Positions 8,169-14,289 of a DNA stretch of 17,253 nucleotides are shown here, in pieces. The number at the start of each line of letters is the position of its first letter. Positions within the stretch are counted from its first letter, which is position 1. The stretch comes from JAUVIB01 sp964424545. Lineage in GTDB: Bacteria > Calditrichota > Calditrichia > Calditrichales > Calditrichaceae. The notes beneath the pieces are model-generated. The model had not been told where the DNA came from. It did no database searches and saw nothing but the letters and a program-made list of their open reading frames with translations. A program made the translations under genes and the position numbers. The stretch is taken from the NCBI GenBank assembly GCA_964424545.1, contig CAYRJN010000073.1, positions 1 to 17,253 on the forward strand. The letters run 5' to 3'.

Positions 8169-9326
8169 TTATGATTGGTTTTTATTTTGCGGTTTGGATT
8201 CTTCCGTTTTATCTTCGCCAATTTTTTTGGATAATTTTATACCGCTTGCAACGGCCGCGCCGGCCATAGCGCCGACAACGGCGGCGGCTCCGGCTGTAAT
8301 TCCATTACTTTTTTCTTCATACGTTCCTGGGAAAAGCGCAGGCGGTTCAACCGTATAAACGGCGGCTTCCTGATAGGCTGGTTTGGTAAAACCGACGCCC
8401 TGTTCCGCGCAGCCGAAACACGGATGTCCCGATCCCACCGGCCAGCTTTGCGAGCCGACGTCGCCGTAAAGCTGGATCGAACAATTGGCATAAGTTTCAG
8501 GCCCTTTACAACCGAGTTTATACAAGCACCATCCCTGCCGATGCCCTTCGCCTCCGTATTGTTCGGCAAATCTACCGGCGTCGAAATGCGGACGGCGCTC
8601 ACAGTTTTCGTGAATCAGACGGGCATAGGCAAATTTAGGCCGGCCTTTATCGTCCAACTCGGGTAGTTTCTTTAAAGTTAAATAGTATAAAATGGTAGAA
8701 AGGATATTATAAGGACTGGCTGGACATCCGGGAAGATTAATTACCGGTTTATCGGTGATGATTTGATTTACGCCCGTAGCTCCCGTGGGATTGGGAGCGG
8801 CAGATTGTACGCCGCCCCAAGAGGCGCAGGAGCCGATGGCTACGATTGCAGCGGCTTTCGGTCCGACTTCTTTTAAAATATCAAGAGCGGTTTTACCCCC
8901 GATTTTGCAATAAACGCCGCCGTCTTTTGTTGGAATTGAACCTTCCACAACACAAATGAATTTTCCCTCGTTAGCTTTAACGGATTCATGTAAAGCCGCT
9001 TCCGCTTGATTTCCGGCGGCGGCCATTAACGTTTCCGAATAATCAAGAGAAATAAGATCAAGAACAAGATTCTCAACGCTGGGATGTGTGGCGCGTAAAA
9101 GAGATTCGGTGCAGCCGGTGCATTCCTGAAAATGAAGCCAAATAACCGGCGGTCGTTTTGGATTTTTAATGGTTTTAGCGATCAGATCGGCCGCGCTGAA
9201 AGGCAAACCCATTGTCGCCGCCATAACGGTACAGAATTTGAGAAACTCACGCCGCGAAACATCCTTTGGTTTTTGATCGGTTTCGGGAGTGACACCCCAA
9301 CCGTTAACGCTGTTTTTTTCGGACAT
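8169..9326 (-). CDS. hybO: [NiFe] hydrogenase small subunit (HybO)
   Basis: Fe-S subunit (385 aa) that carries electrons away from the active site. The start at 9326 gives a Tat signal SRREFLK at 24-30 and has GGAGGT seven bases upstream; the longer frame from 9419 would run into the regulator gene. Cluster ligands: proximal C69, C72, C167, C201; distal H239, C242, C267, C273; medial C282, C303, C306. The proximal motif is CTGC and the later one CASWGG, so both positions that are extra cysteines in O2-tolerant enzymes such as E. coli Hyd-1 are glycine; a standard O2-sensitive enzyme is expected. A Gly/Ala-rich C-terminal helix (about 343-363) anchors it, followed by a charged tail. It lies 13 bases after the regulator gene. 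Confidence 0.95.
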   Translation of the reverse strand: MSEKNSVNGWGVTPETDQKPKDVSRREFLKFCTVMAATMGLPFSAADLIAKTIKNPKRPPVIWLHFQECTGCTESLLRATHPSVENLVLDLISLDYSETLMAAAGNQAEAALHESVKANEGKFICVVEGSIPTKDGGVYCKIGGKTALDILKEVGPKAAAIVAIGSCASWGGVQSAAPNPTGATGVNQIITDKPVINLPGCPASPYNILSTILYYLTLKKLPELDDKGRPKFAYARLIHENCERRPHFDAGRFAEQYGGEGHRQGWCLYKLGCKGPETYANCSIQLYGDVGSQSWPVGSGHPCFGCAEQGVGFTKPAYQEAAVYTVEPPALFPGTYEEKSNGITAGAAAVVGAMAGAAVASGIKLSKKIGEDKTEESKPQNKNQS

Positions 9327-9339
9327 GTTCGTACCTCCA

Positions 9340-9894
9340 TTATTGGTTGCTTTTTTTAAAGTTATAATAACAACTGCCTCTATGTTTGCCAACGCTGCAT
9401 TGTTCTCCGATGCGTCCATCGCATTGTAAGCAAATCAAATCGGTATCCGCTTCATGTTCAAGACATAGGAGAATGTATTTATCTAACAGTTTGGCAAAAT
9501 CATTTTTTTCTTTGTCTGAAAATTTTTTAAGGACTTTTTCTTGATTCTTCAATCTAAGCATATCGTATGTTTTTACGATTTCATGTCCTTCGTGCAGTAA
9601 TTCAACCAAAACGGTGCGACGGTCTTCTTCAATAATTTTGCGGCTAACAAATCCGCTTTTAACAAGGATCTCAATATTTTTACTCGCTGCGGCGCGGCTG
9701 ATATGGAGCACATCGGCTAATTCACTTACGGAGCAAGAGCCGGTTGAGCAGAGAATTTTAAGTATTGTAAATTGTGTTTTCGTTAAAAAATCTGGGCCGC
9801 TTTGTTGCAAATAATTTTTTTCGCAGATATTTTGAATAATCTGAGAAAGAATTAATGTGTTCTCGGCAATAATTTTTGTTATTTTTTGCGCCAT
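9340..9894 (-). CDS. MarR-family transcriptional regulator with cysteine-rich tail
   Basis: First gene of the hydrogenase operon (184 aa). Residues about 35-120 form a MarR-type winged helix: QFTILKILCSTGSCSVSELADVL, recognition helix ISRAAASKNIEILVKSG, and wing with DRR at 91-93. After the last dimerisation helix comes an unusual tail with C144, C155, C158, C166 and C175; the spacing C155-x2-C-x7-C-x8-C looks like a metal or Fe-S binding site. This suggests a redox, iron or oxygen sensor, but that is inference. Only 13 bases separate it from hybO, so it is almost certainly cotranscribed, and a palindromic operator lies 30 bases upstream of its start, suggesting autoregulation of the whole operon. 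The ribosome site (AAAAGCAG next to the ATG) is poor. Confidence 0.87.
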   Translation of the reverse strand: MAQKITKIIAENTLILSQIIQNICEKNYLQQSGPDFLTKTQFTILKILCSTGSCSVSELADVLHISRAAASKNIEILVKSGFVSRKIIEEDRRTVLVELLHEGHEIVKTYDMLRLKNQEKVLKKFSDKEKNDFAKLLDKYILLCLEHEADTDLICLQCDGRIGEQCSVGKHRGSCYYNFKKSNQ

Positions 9895-9911
9895 CTGCTT
9901 TTCTATTTTAA

Positions 9912-9944
9912 TTAACTAAAGAAATAGTTAACCGAGTTAACTAT
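9912..9944 (-). promoter_or_regulatory. Palindromic operator upstream of the regulator/hydrogenase operon
   Basis: ATAGTTAAC (9924-9932) and GTTAACTAT (9936-9944) form a perfect 9-bp inverted repeat around CGA. A third half-site TTAACTA lies at 9912-9918, so there are three TTAACTA/TAGTTAA half-sites in 33 bases. The size and symmetry fit a MarR dimer site. It lies 18-50 bases before the regulator's ATG. On the minus strand AT-rich -10-like hexamers (TATTAT, TATAGT) sit at the operator's upstream edge, so binding would block transcription; an exact promoter cannot be fixed. Confidence 0.65.
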
Positions 9945-10302
9945 AAATAATATATGAAGGGAAAAAACCAAAAAACAATAGAAAAAAAATTTTCTTTAGC
10001 TAAAAAGCGCTATATTTTTACACAAACTAATATTTATACGTATTTGTGTTATGATTATTAAAGAAGTAACATCAATTATAAGGAAAAGGAGTTGCCGAAT
10101 ATAGGAAGAAACGTTTGAAAAAAGGTTTATGTGGTGAGATTTAACCGATTAGGACTTATATGGTTTGGTGATGAGTTTTACTTTTTCCCTAAAGTATAAC
10201 AATGTATTCGACCCGCTTCTGTCGTTTCTAATTTGTGCCAATCTGCGACTAAAAAAACGGCGGTTAGGCTCCGTTCAAATTAGGAGAAAATAATCGATCC
10301 TC
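9945..10302. other. Intergenic region with no supported gene
   Basis: About 360 bases between the divergence point of the hydrogenase operon and the end of the DUF1080 gene. It is very AT-rich near the operon promoter, with A tracts at 9961-9990. It holds a 10-bp perfect palindrome TTTAGCTAAA at 9995-10004 that resembles neither the operator half-sites nor the dispersed repeats. A 40-codon plus-strand frame at 10171-10293 has no good ribosome site and runs through the terminator, so it is not called. Confidence 0.6.
10250..10275 (-). terminator. Probable terminator of the DUF1080 gene
   Basis: Read on the minus strand, AACGG (10275-10271) pairs with CCGTT (10260-10256) across a 10-base loop, followed at once by a run of T. 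It is 28 bases after the stop codon of the DUF1080 gene. The stem is only 5 bp, hence moderate confidence. Confidence 0.5.
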
Positions 10303-11097
10303 TTATTCTTTTAAAATTAACAATTTGATATTTCTGAATTCCGTAGGCTGACTCTCAGCTTGAAGCGAAATTGTGCCGCCGTCAAGCAGTAAGTTACCGT
10401 CTTTAATCAGTTTTTGAGCGTAGCGATCTTCTTTATCCAATTGCGGTTTTTCATAATAAAGGACCGTATCGCCGTTGATGATATGCGTTATGGAGCGGCT
10501 GCCGTGAACGATAACCTCCGCTCTAACCCATTGATCTCCGTCGTATGTTTTTGAAGTGGAATTAGTACAGTGGCGGGTAATCAAGTTACCGTCCATTACG
10601 ATATTTGTCCCCGGAGTACAGACATTTCCCGTCGGTCTTGGCCCGCTGCCATCGCCGCCAAGGAGCTGCATTTCAACGGAAACGGGAAAATCCTGATCTA
10701 TTTCCATACTTTCGGGAGATTGCCCGTGCAGCATAATACCGTTGTTGCGATATCCCCAACTCGGTCCGCCTTCTATCTGTTCTCCGACAAACCGATATTC
10801 CAGACGCAGTTTATAATTAGAGAAGCTCTCCTTATAAAAAATATGACCGAATTCACCATCGAATTTATCGTATTGATCGTATGAAATCTTCAAAATGCCG
10901 TTCTCGACACGGAAAGTATTTTGAAAATTATCATTCAATTTATGCCCGGAAATTTTAACTGTCCAGCCGTCAAGATTTTTACCGTTAAAAAGTGATATCC
11001 AATTTTCATCATCCTTTTTTTGCTGTGGATTTTTATCGGTAGAACATGAACTAAGTATAAAAAAGGCAATAAATAAAGATAAGGTGAGCTTAAACAT
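10303..11097 (-). CDS. DUF1080 (3-keto-disaccharide hydrolase domain) lipoprotein
   Basis: Exported lipoprotein (264 aa). The start at 11097 is chosen over one 66 bases upstream because it begins a signal peptide, MFKLTLSLFIAFFILSSC, with lipobox LSSC and lipidated C18, and has CGGAG upstream. The mature part is one DUF1080 domain with LFNGKNLDGW (36-45), FRVENGILKI, RNNGIMLHG (117-125), VEMQLLGG (141-148) and a C-terminal Q..PTEFRNI..L strand, giving the lectin/glucanase-like fold. Members are named for 3-keto-glycoside hydrolysis and are often linked to glycan or glycoside breakdown; the substrate here is not known. It appears monocistronic. A promoter fits 32-60 bases upstream of the start. 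Confidence 0.85.
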   Translation of the reverse strand: MFKLTLSLFIAFFILSSCSTDKNPQQKKDDENWISLFNGKNLDGWTVKISGHKLNDNFQNTFRVENGILKISYDQYDKFDGEFGHIFYKESFSNYKLRLEYRFVGEQIEGGPSWGYRNNGIMLHGQSPESMEIDQDFPVSVEMQLLGGDGSGPRPTGNVCTPGTNIVMDGNLITRHCTNSTSKTYDGDQWVRAEVIVHGSRSITHIINGDTVLYYEKPQLDKEDRYAQKLIKDGNLLLDGGTISLQAESQPTEFRNIKLLILKE

Positions 11098-11128
11098 TGA
11101 TTTTCTCCGTGTGAATGAAAGATGAAGA

Positions 11129-11157
11129 AATCTATGCTTTGCTATAGATAAAGTCAA
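11129..11157 (-). promoter_or_regulatory. Candidate promoter of the DUF1080 gene
   Basis: On the minus strand TTGACT (11157-11152), a 17-base spacer and TAGATT (11134-11129) fit a sigma-70 type promoter. The -10 box ends about 30 bases before the chosen ATG and would give a leader of about 25 bases. Confidence 0.4.
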
Positions 11158-11189
11158 ATCCATTTTCCAGAATGTTTATAAATTTAGCA

Positions 11190-11218
11190 TTGACAGTATC
11201 ATTTTTTTATCTTATTTT
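11190..11218 (+). promoter_or_regulatory. Candidate plus-strand promoter
   Basis: TTGACA (11190-11195), 17 bases, then TATTTT (11213-11218). It points towards the repeat cluster and the DUF1573 gene 330 bases downstream. The -35 box is perfect but the -10 box is poor and the distance to a gene is long. Confidence 0.25.
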
Positions 11219-11242
11219 GAATCTGTGAGCCATAAGAACATA

Positions 11243-11275
11243 GCTTCGCAAATTGATTTATGGAAAATGCGAAGC
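11243..11275. repeat. 8-bp inverted repeat
   Basis: GCTTCGCA (11243-11250) and TGCGAAGC (11268-11275) are perfect complements around a 17-base AT-rich loop. There is no T tract. It is unrelated in sequence to the TGTCATTC repeats that follow, and its role is unknown. Confidence 0.45.
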
Positions 11276-11289
11276 GAGCGTCGTCGATG

Positions 11290-11371
11290 TGTCATTCTCA
11301 GATAAATCGGAGAATCTAAATGCAACGAAAGAGATGATTTAGATTCCCGATAAAAACTTTCGGGAATGACA
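11290..11371. repeat. Dispersed palindromic repeat, two head-to-head units
   Basis: Two related units face each other: left 11290-11321, right 11337-11371, with a 15-base spacer. Each begins (reading inwards) TGTCATTC and ends GAATCTAAAT, and each is itself a hairpin: ATTCTC/GAGAAT with inner GAT/ATC in the left, ATTCCCGA/TCGGGAAT in the right. The unit is a REP-like or MITE-like non-coding element. Related copies occur at 11422-11452, 17166-17198 and 17242-17253, plus a fragment GGAATGACA at 11387-11395. No transposase is present. Confidence 0.8.
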
Positions 11372-11421
11372 AATGGGCGTGATTACGGAATGACAGCTTG
11401 GAAGGAATAAACGCCAACATT

Positions 11422-11452
11422 TGTTATTCCTTCGAAAGAAGGAATCTAAAAT
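11422..11452 (+). repeat. Dispersed palindromic repeat, single unit
   Basis: Begins TGTTATTCC and ends GGAATCTAAAAT, matching the ends of the units at 11290-11371. Its core is a perfect 8-bp hairpin ATTCCTTC/GAAGGAAT closed by a GAAA tetraloop (11426-11445). It lies about 35 bases before the conserved block upstream of the DUF1573 gene. Confidence 0.75.
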
Positions 11453-11486
11453 TATGCGCATCCAAAAGATATTCTAAAATAAATAT

Positions 11487-11529
11487 TGAAAATGGTTGAA
11501 ATATGTTGTTTTTTGAAATTCTTATACTA
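11487..11529 (+). promoter_or_regulatory. Conserved upstream block, probable promoter of the DUF1573 gene
   Basis: This 43-base block matches the minus-strand block at 17069-17111, upstream of the thiamin operon, with 5 mismatches. The most conserved part is TTGTTTTTTGAAATTC, one variable base, then TATACTA, which ends 20 bases before the DUF1573 ATG. TATACT is a good -10 hexamer, but no matching -35 box lies at 16-18 bases; the hexamer at 17 is AATATG. The block may be a promoter with an unusual upstream part or a regulator site. Confidence 0.5.
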
Positions 11530-11548
11530 TTAATTTGAAGGGGGCGAT

Positions 11549-11959
11549 ATGAGGATATTAAAATACGCTTTTGTTTTCGTTTTGTTCATAACGGCAGCGC
11601 TTTTATCGCAGGTCGGGCCTGTTTCGGAAAATGCCAAATTGAAAGTGGATCAGGAAAAATTCGATTTCGGCGAGGTGGCGGCCAACATGAAAATCGAACA
11701 TACCTTTAAAATTACAAACATCGGCAGCGATACGCTAAAAATTTATAAAGTAAAAAGTTCCTGAGGCTGCACGGCCGCACTTCTGAGTTCAGAAGCAATT
11801 TTACCGGGCAAAAGCGCTTTAATAAAAACAACCGTGGAAACAGGTATTCATCCGGGACAAAGGACGAAAACGATTAGCGTTTATACTAATGATAAAAAGA
11901 ATCGTAAAAAACGGCTATTTATTACGTTTAATGTAATCTCTTCAACAGGGAAAAAGTAA
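11549..11959 (+). CDS. DUF1573 protein, candidate selenoprotein (in-frame TGA at Sec72)
   Basis: Secreted or periplasmic protein of 136 residues if the TGA at 11762-11764 is read as selenocysteine. Residues 1-20 are a signal peptide without lipobox. A DUF1573 domain follows: FDFGEVAANMKIEHTFKITN (39-58), DTLKIYKVKSS, the TGA at 72, then GCTAALLSSEAILPGK, ETGIHPGQRTKTISVYTND and a closing LFITFNVIS strand. In this family the segment is normally Ser-Ser-Cys-Gly-Cys-Thr; here the TGA stands at the first cysteine, leaving Sec-Gly-Cys. The frame is intact and family-like on both sides up to TAA at 11957-11959. A hairpin with a bacterial SECIS-like layout follows the TGA. AAGGGGG precedes the ATG. 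Function is unknown; a Sec-x-Cys pair suggests redox chemistry. The alternative is a pseudogene split by a Cys-to-stop mutation, which I judge less likely. Confidence 0.78.
11762..11795 (+). promoter_or_regulatory. Candidate bacterial SECIS element
   Basis: After the TGA (11762-11764) and 15 bases of spacer comes a hairpin: CTTCTG (11780-11785) with CAGAAG (11790-11795) and a four-base loop AGTT. The loop starts 21 bases after the TGA and has G in second place. Known bacterial SECIS elements have an apical loop roughly 16-37 bases after the UGA with a G among its first two positions. No bulged U is seen in the stem, unlike E. coli fdhF. The hairpin is coding sequence, as expected for bacterial SECIS. 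Confidence 0.55.
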
Positions 11960-11973
11960 TTTATCATTATTTG

Positions 11974-11997
11974 CGGAAATATGCTCCGATTTTTATT
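11974..11997 (+). terminator. Weak terminator after the DUF1573 gene
   Basis: CGGA (11974-11977) pairs with TCCG (11985-11988) and is followed by ATTTTTATT. It begins 15 bases after the TAA at 11959. The 4-bp stem is weak, but position and T tract fit a gene end at this second stop rather than at the TGA. Confidence 0.35.
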
Positions 11998-12035
11998 ATG
12001 ATAAAGTATTCCAATTAACCAATTCAAAGTTCAAT

Positions 12036-12215
12036 TTAGTTAACTGTTCTTTCGATTCCGCCTAGGCGGGACGGAACAGAAGTGATCATTGCAATGCGCG
12101 TATCGATAAAGGCCAAATAACCTTGTTCATAATGTAACCAATTAGTTTTATGCCCAACTAAAATTTCAATGGAAGCTATTTCATTCGACTCGTTGGGAAT
12201 TATCCGATTTAGCTT
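12036..12215 (-). pseudogene. Possible gene remnant downstream of the symporter
   Basis: A minus-strand frame stays open for 59 codons, from just after a stop near 12216 to TAA at 12036-12038. It has no start codon near its beginning and no ribosome site. The middle reads NEIASIEILVGHKTNWLHYE and YLAFIDTRIAMITSVPSRL, which has protein-like composition, but I cannot assign it to a family. It may be the decayed 3' end of a lost gene or chance. The rest of 11960-12266 holds only a 12-bp palindrome CCGCCTAGGCGG at 12058-12069, which lies within this frame. Confidence 0.2.
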
Positions 12216-12266
12216 TTAAAATTTTGTATAAGTTTTTTATGTAGAGCAATAGAAGAGGAAACAGGA

Positions 12267-13673
12267 TTATACAGTCCGGTTTTTTAAAATGGCCATGGAG
12301 TAAACCAAAATGGAAAAAATTAATCCAGGGAAAAACGGTTCGATATTCCAAAGGTATTGGGCAAAACTATCAAACTGATGAAGTTCTCCCCATAAAAAGG
12401 CAGCAAAAGAGATAACAAACCCGCCGGTCATAGCAAAAAGCGTTAAACGATTGGAAATACGTATTTTTTCGAAATAACTACCGAGTAGCGGCAGTAACAG
12501 AGCGGGAATAAATAAACTGCCCAATGTATACCATAATTTTATTACCGAAGGAATTAACAAGATAAGCAAAACGGCCGCAGCCGCCGATATAAGCAATCCG
12601 ATTTTAACGGGCATGTTTTTGTCCTTAAATTTTTCGCATAGAGATATATGCCCGATGATATCTCTGCCAAGGGTAAGCGCGGAAAGGAAAGTATAACTAT
12701 CAACGGTGGACATGATAATTGCCGTCAACCCCACAAAGAAAATGCCCTGAAAAAAAGGCGGTAAAACGGCTTGCGCCAATAGCGGGAAAGACATCAAGGG
12801 GTTAATATCGGGCAGCAAAACGACGGCATATAATCCGCTTGCGGTTGTAAGCATATCAAACACAAACCAAAACCCCACCGAAATTATAATAGCCTTTCGA
12901 GCCGTCTGCGGCGTTTTTGCAGCGGCGCATCGTTGATGAAATCCAGGATCGATAAACGTCCAACTGGCGATACTGAACCATACGAATATTTCTTGCCAGG
13001 ATAGTCCGCCGTTAATACTAAGATGTTTTTTATCCAGTGCGACGGGCAGATCAAAAAGAGAAATATCGGAACGGATTAAATAGATAAACAGAATGATAAA
13101 TGCGATAAACATCAGGAAAAACTGTAAGATATCGGTTTTTACAACGGAGCGAAAACCGCCGTTATAGACATAAACAATAGAAAACAACGTTCCGATAATC
13201 AAACTCCATATAAACGAAACATTAAGAAATATTTTCAATAAGACGGCCAGCATTAAAATATACGGAGCCGGAGAGATCATAATAAATATAAAAATACTGC
13301 CCAACAATCCTACAGGGCGGTTATAATTACGGTAAAACATATCGGGTATGGAAAAGTTGTCGGCTTTGCGTATCTTGGGAGCAAGAATCCAAGCGAAAAG
13401 AAGAGCAAAAAAATAGTAGGGCAGTCCCATTACAACCCAATTAGAGATACCGTAAATATAGACAAACTCGCCTACGCCGAGAATGCCGCCGTACCAGGTT
13501 GCAACAAGCGTAGCGACAAAGGCGGGCAGGGTTAAAGAACGACTACCTAAAAGGTACTCGTTTTCATCCGAATCCTTGTTTCGTCCGCTGAATCCCAAAT
13601 AAAGCAGAAGCGCGAGGTAGACAAGAAACGGCAGGAAATTATAAAGCAATTCGTCATTCGGGGAAAACTTCAT
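12267..13673 (-). CDS. Sodium:solute symporter (SSS family), probable thiamin-related transporter
   Basis: Inner-membrane Na+-coupled transporter (468 aa, about 13 helices). SSS signatures are visible: NEYLLGSRSL (38-47), GGFRSVVKTDILQFF (172-186), DPGFHQRCAAAKTPQTARKA (242-261) and MSTVDSYTFLSALTLGRD (321-338). The substrate cannot be read from the protein. Its place as third gene of a TPP-riboswitch operon, after an outer-membrane receptor and the thiamin kinase, argues for thiamin or a thiamin precursor; SSS transporters under THI-element control were named ThiV in comparative genomics, and this may be a counterpart. It overlaps the kinase gene by 20 bases. The ATG at 13673 is used; a TTG two codons earlier is also possible and the ribosome site is weak (GGCAGG), as expected for coupled translation. 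No clear terminator follows. Confidence 0.87.
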   Translation of the reverse strand: MKFSPNDELLYNFLPFLVYLALLLYLGFSGRNKDSDENEYLLGSRSLTLPAFVATLVATWYGGILGVGEFVYIYGISNWVVMGLPYYFFALLFAWILAPKIRKADNFSIPDMFYRNYNRPVGLLGSIFIFIMISPAPYILMLAVLLKIFLNVSFIWSLIIGTLFSIVYVYNGGFRSVVKTDILQFFLMFIAFIILFIYLIRSDISLFDLPVALDKKHLSINGGLSWQEIFVWFSIASWTFIDPGFHQRCAAAKTPQTARKAIIISVGFWFVFDMLTTASGLYAVVLLPDINPLMSFPLLAQAVLPPFFQGIFFVGLTAIIMSTVDSYTFLSALTLGRDIIGHISLCEKFKDKNMPVKIGLLISAAAAVLLILLIPSVIKLWYTLGSLFIPALLLPLLGSYFEKIRISNRLTLFAMTGGFVISFAAFLWGELHQFDSFAQYLWNIEPFFPGLIFSILVYSMAILKNRTV

Positions 13674-14289
13674 AAACAATCAACCTGCCCTTGGAAAATT
13701 CAATGGTAACCGAACCGCTGTCGTAGATATTGCTTAATCCGTTAAAGGACGGCGAGAAAGAGGCTTTGTCTAATGGATAACGAAATCCTTTTAAAGTAAG
13801 ATTTTTTATCTCGCCGAGTGAAAACATGGAAATCGTTTCGCCCGGTTTACCTTTAAAACGATGTTTTCCAGAATTAAGGAAAAACATTTTTCCGTAATTA
13901 TCAAAAATTAACAGGGGAATATCGGAATCCCATGAATTGGCAATAATCAGGTTGCTGATTATATGGTCGGTGCGCCGGCCCCATAAGGCGATAATTTTTA
14001 TAATACTCGGCGATAACGTTTTGGCATGTTCCAGAGCCTTGGTTAGGTCGTTTGTATTTTGATCCGGACGATAAATGACCTCGCAATCCGAAAATTTTTC
14101 CATTGTTTTGGTGCTGATAGAATCCAAATCTCCGATGATAATATTGGGAACAATCTTCAGTTTTGCGCACAAGTCCGCGCCTTCATCGGCGGCAATAATA
14201 GTATGCACGTCCTTAAGGATCTCTTTAATCAGTTGTTCGTTTTCGGGTTCGCCGTTGGCGATTATGGCGACGGGTTTTTCAAAACTCAT
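13654..14289 (-). CDS. thiN: Thiamin pyrophosphokinase
   Basis: Cytoplasmic enzyme (211 aa) that transfers pyrophosphate from ATP to thiamin, giving TPP. Family motifs are all present: AADEGADL (33-40), IIGDLDSI (51-58), the acidic DQNTNDLTKAL (76-86) and GRRTDHIISNLIIA (104-117), followed by the smaller C-terminal thiamin-binding domain (about 130-211) with FSLGEIKNLTLKGFRYPL. In the second motif Gln-Asn replaces the more usual Lys-Asp, while the Asn-Asp-Leu end is kept. Length is standard. The start overlaps the receptor gene by 4 bases (ATGA) and the end overlaps the symporter gene by 20, so the three are one transcript. Its product TPP is the ligand of the upstream riboswitch. Confidence 0.9.
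   Translation of the reverse strand: MSFEKPVAIIANGEPENEQLIKEILKDVHTIIAADEGADLCAKLKIVPNIIIGDLDSISTKTMEKFSDCEVIYRPDQNTNDLTKALEHAKTLSPSIIKIIALWGRRTDHIISNLIIANSWDSDIPLLIFDNYGKMFFLNSGKHRFKGKPGETISMFSLGEIKNLTLKGFRYPLDKASFSPSFNGLSNIYDSGSVTIEFSKGRLIVYEVFPE

Noticed and set aside
10171..10293. 40-codon plus-strand frame
   Set aside because: No convincing ribosome site, Arg/Lys-rich end, and it covers the likely terminator of the opposite gene.
11290..11452. CRISPR array
   Set aside because: Units are palindromic, differ in length and orientation, and have no regular spacers; no cas genes are present.
11549..11764. A complete 71-residue protein ending at the TGA
   Set aside because: It would stop in the middle of the DUF1573 fold, just before the conserved cysteine, while matching family sequence continues in frame for 64 more codons.
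12038..12045. AGTTAACT as a second site for the hydrogenase regulator
   Set aside because: Only one half-site, in a gap between gene ends with no start codon nearby; short palindromes of this AT content arise by chance.
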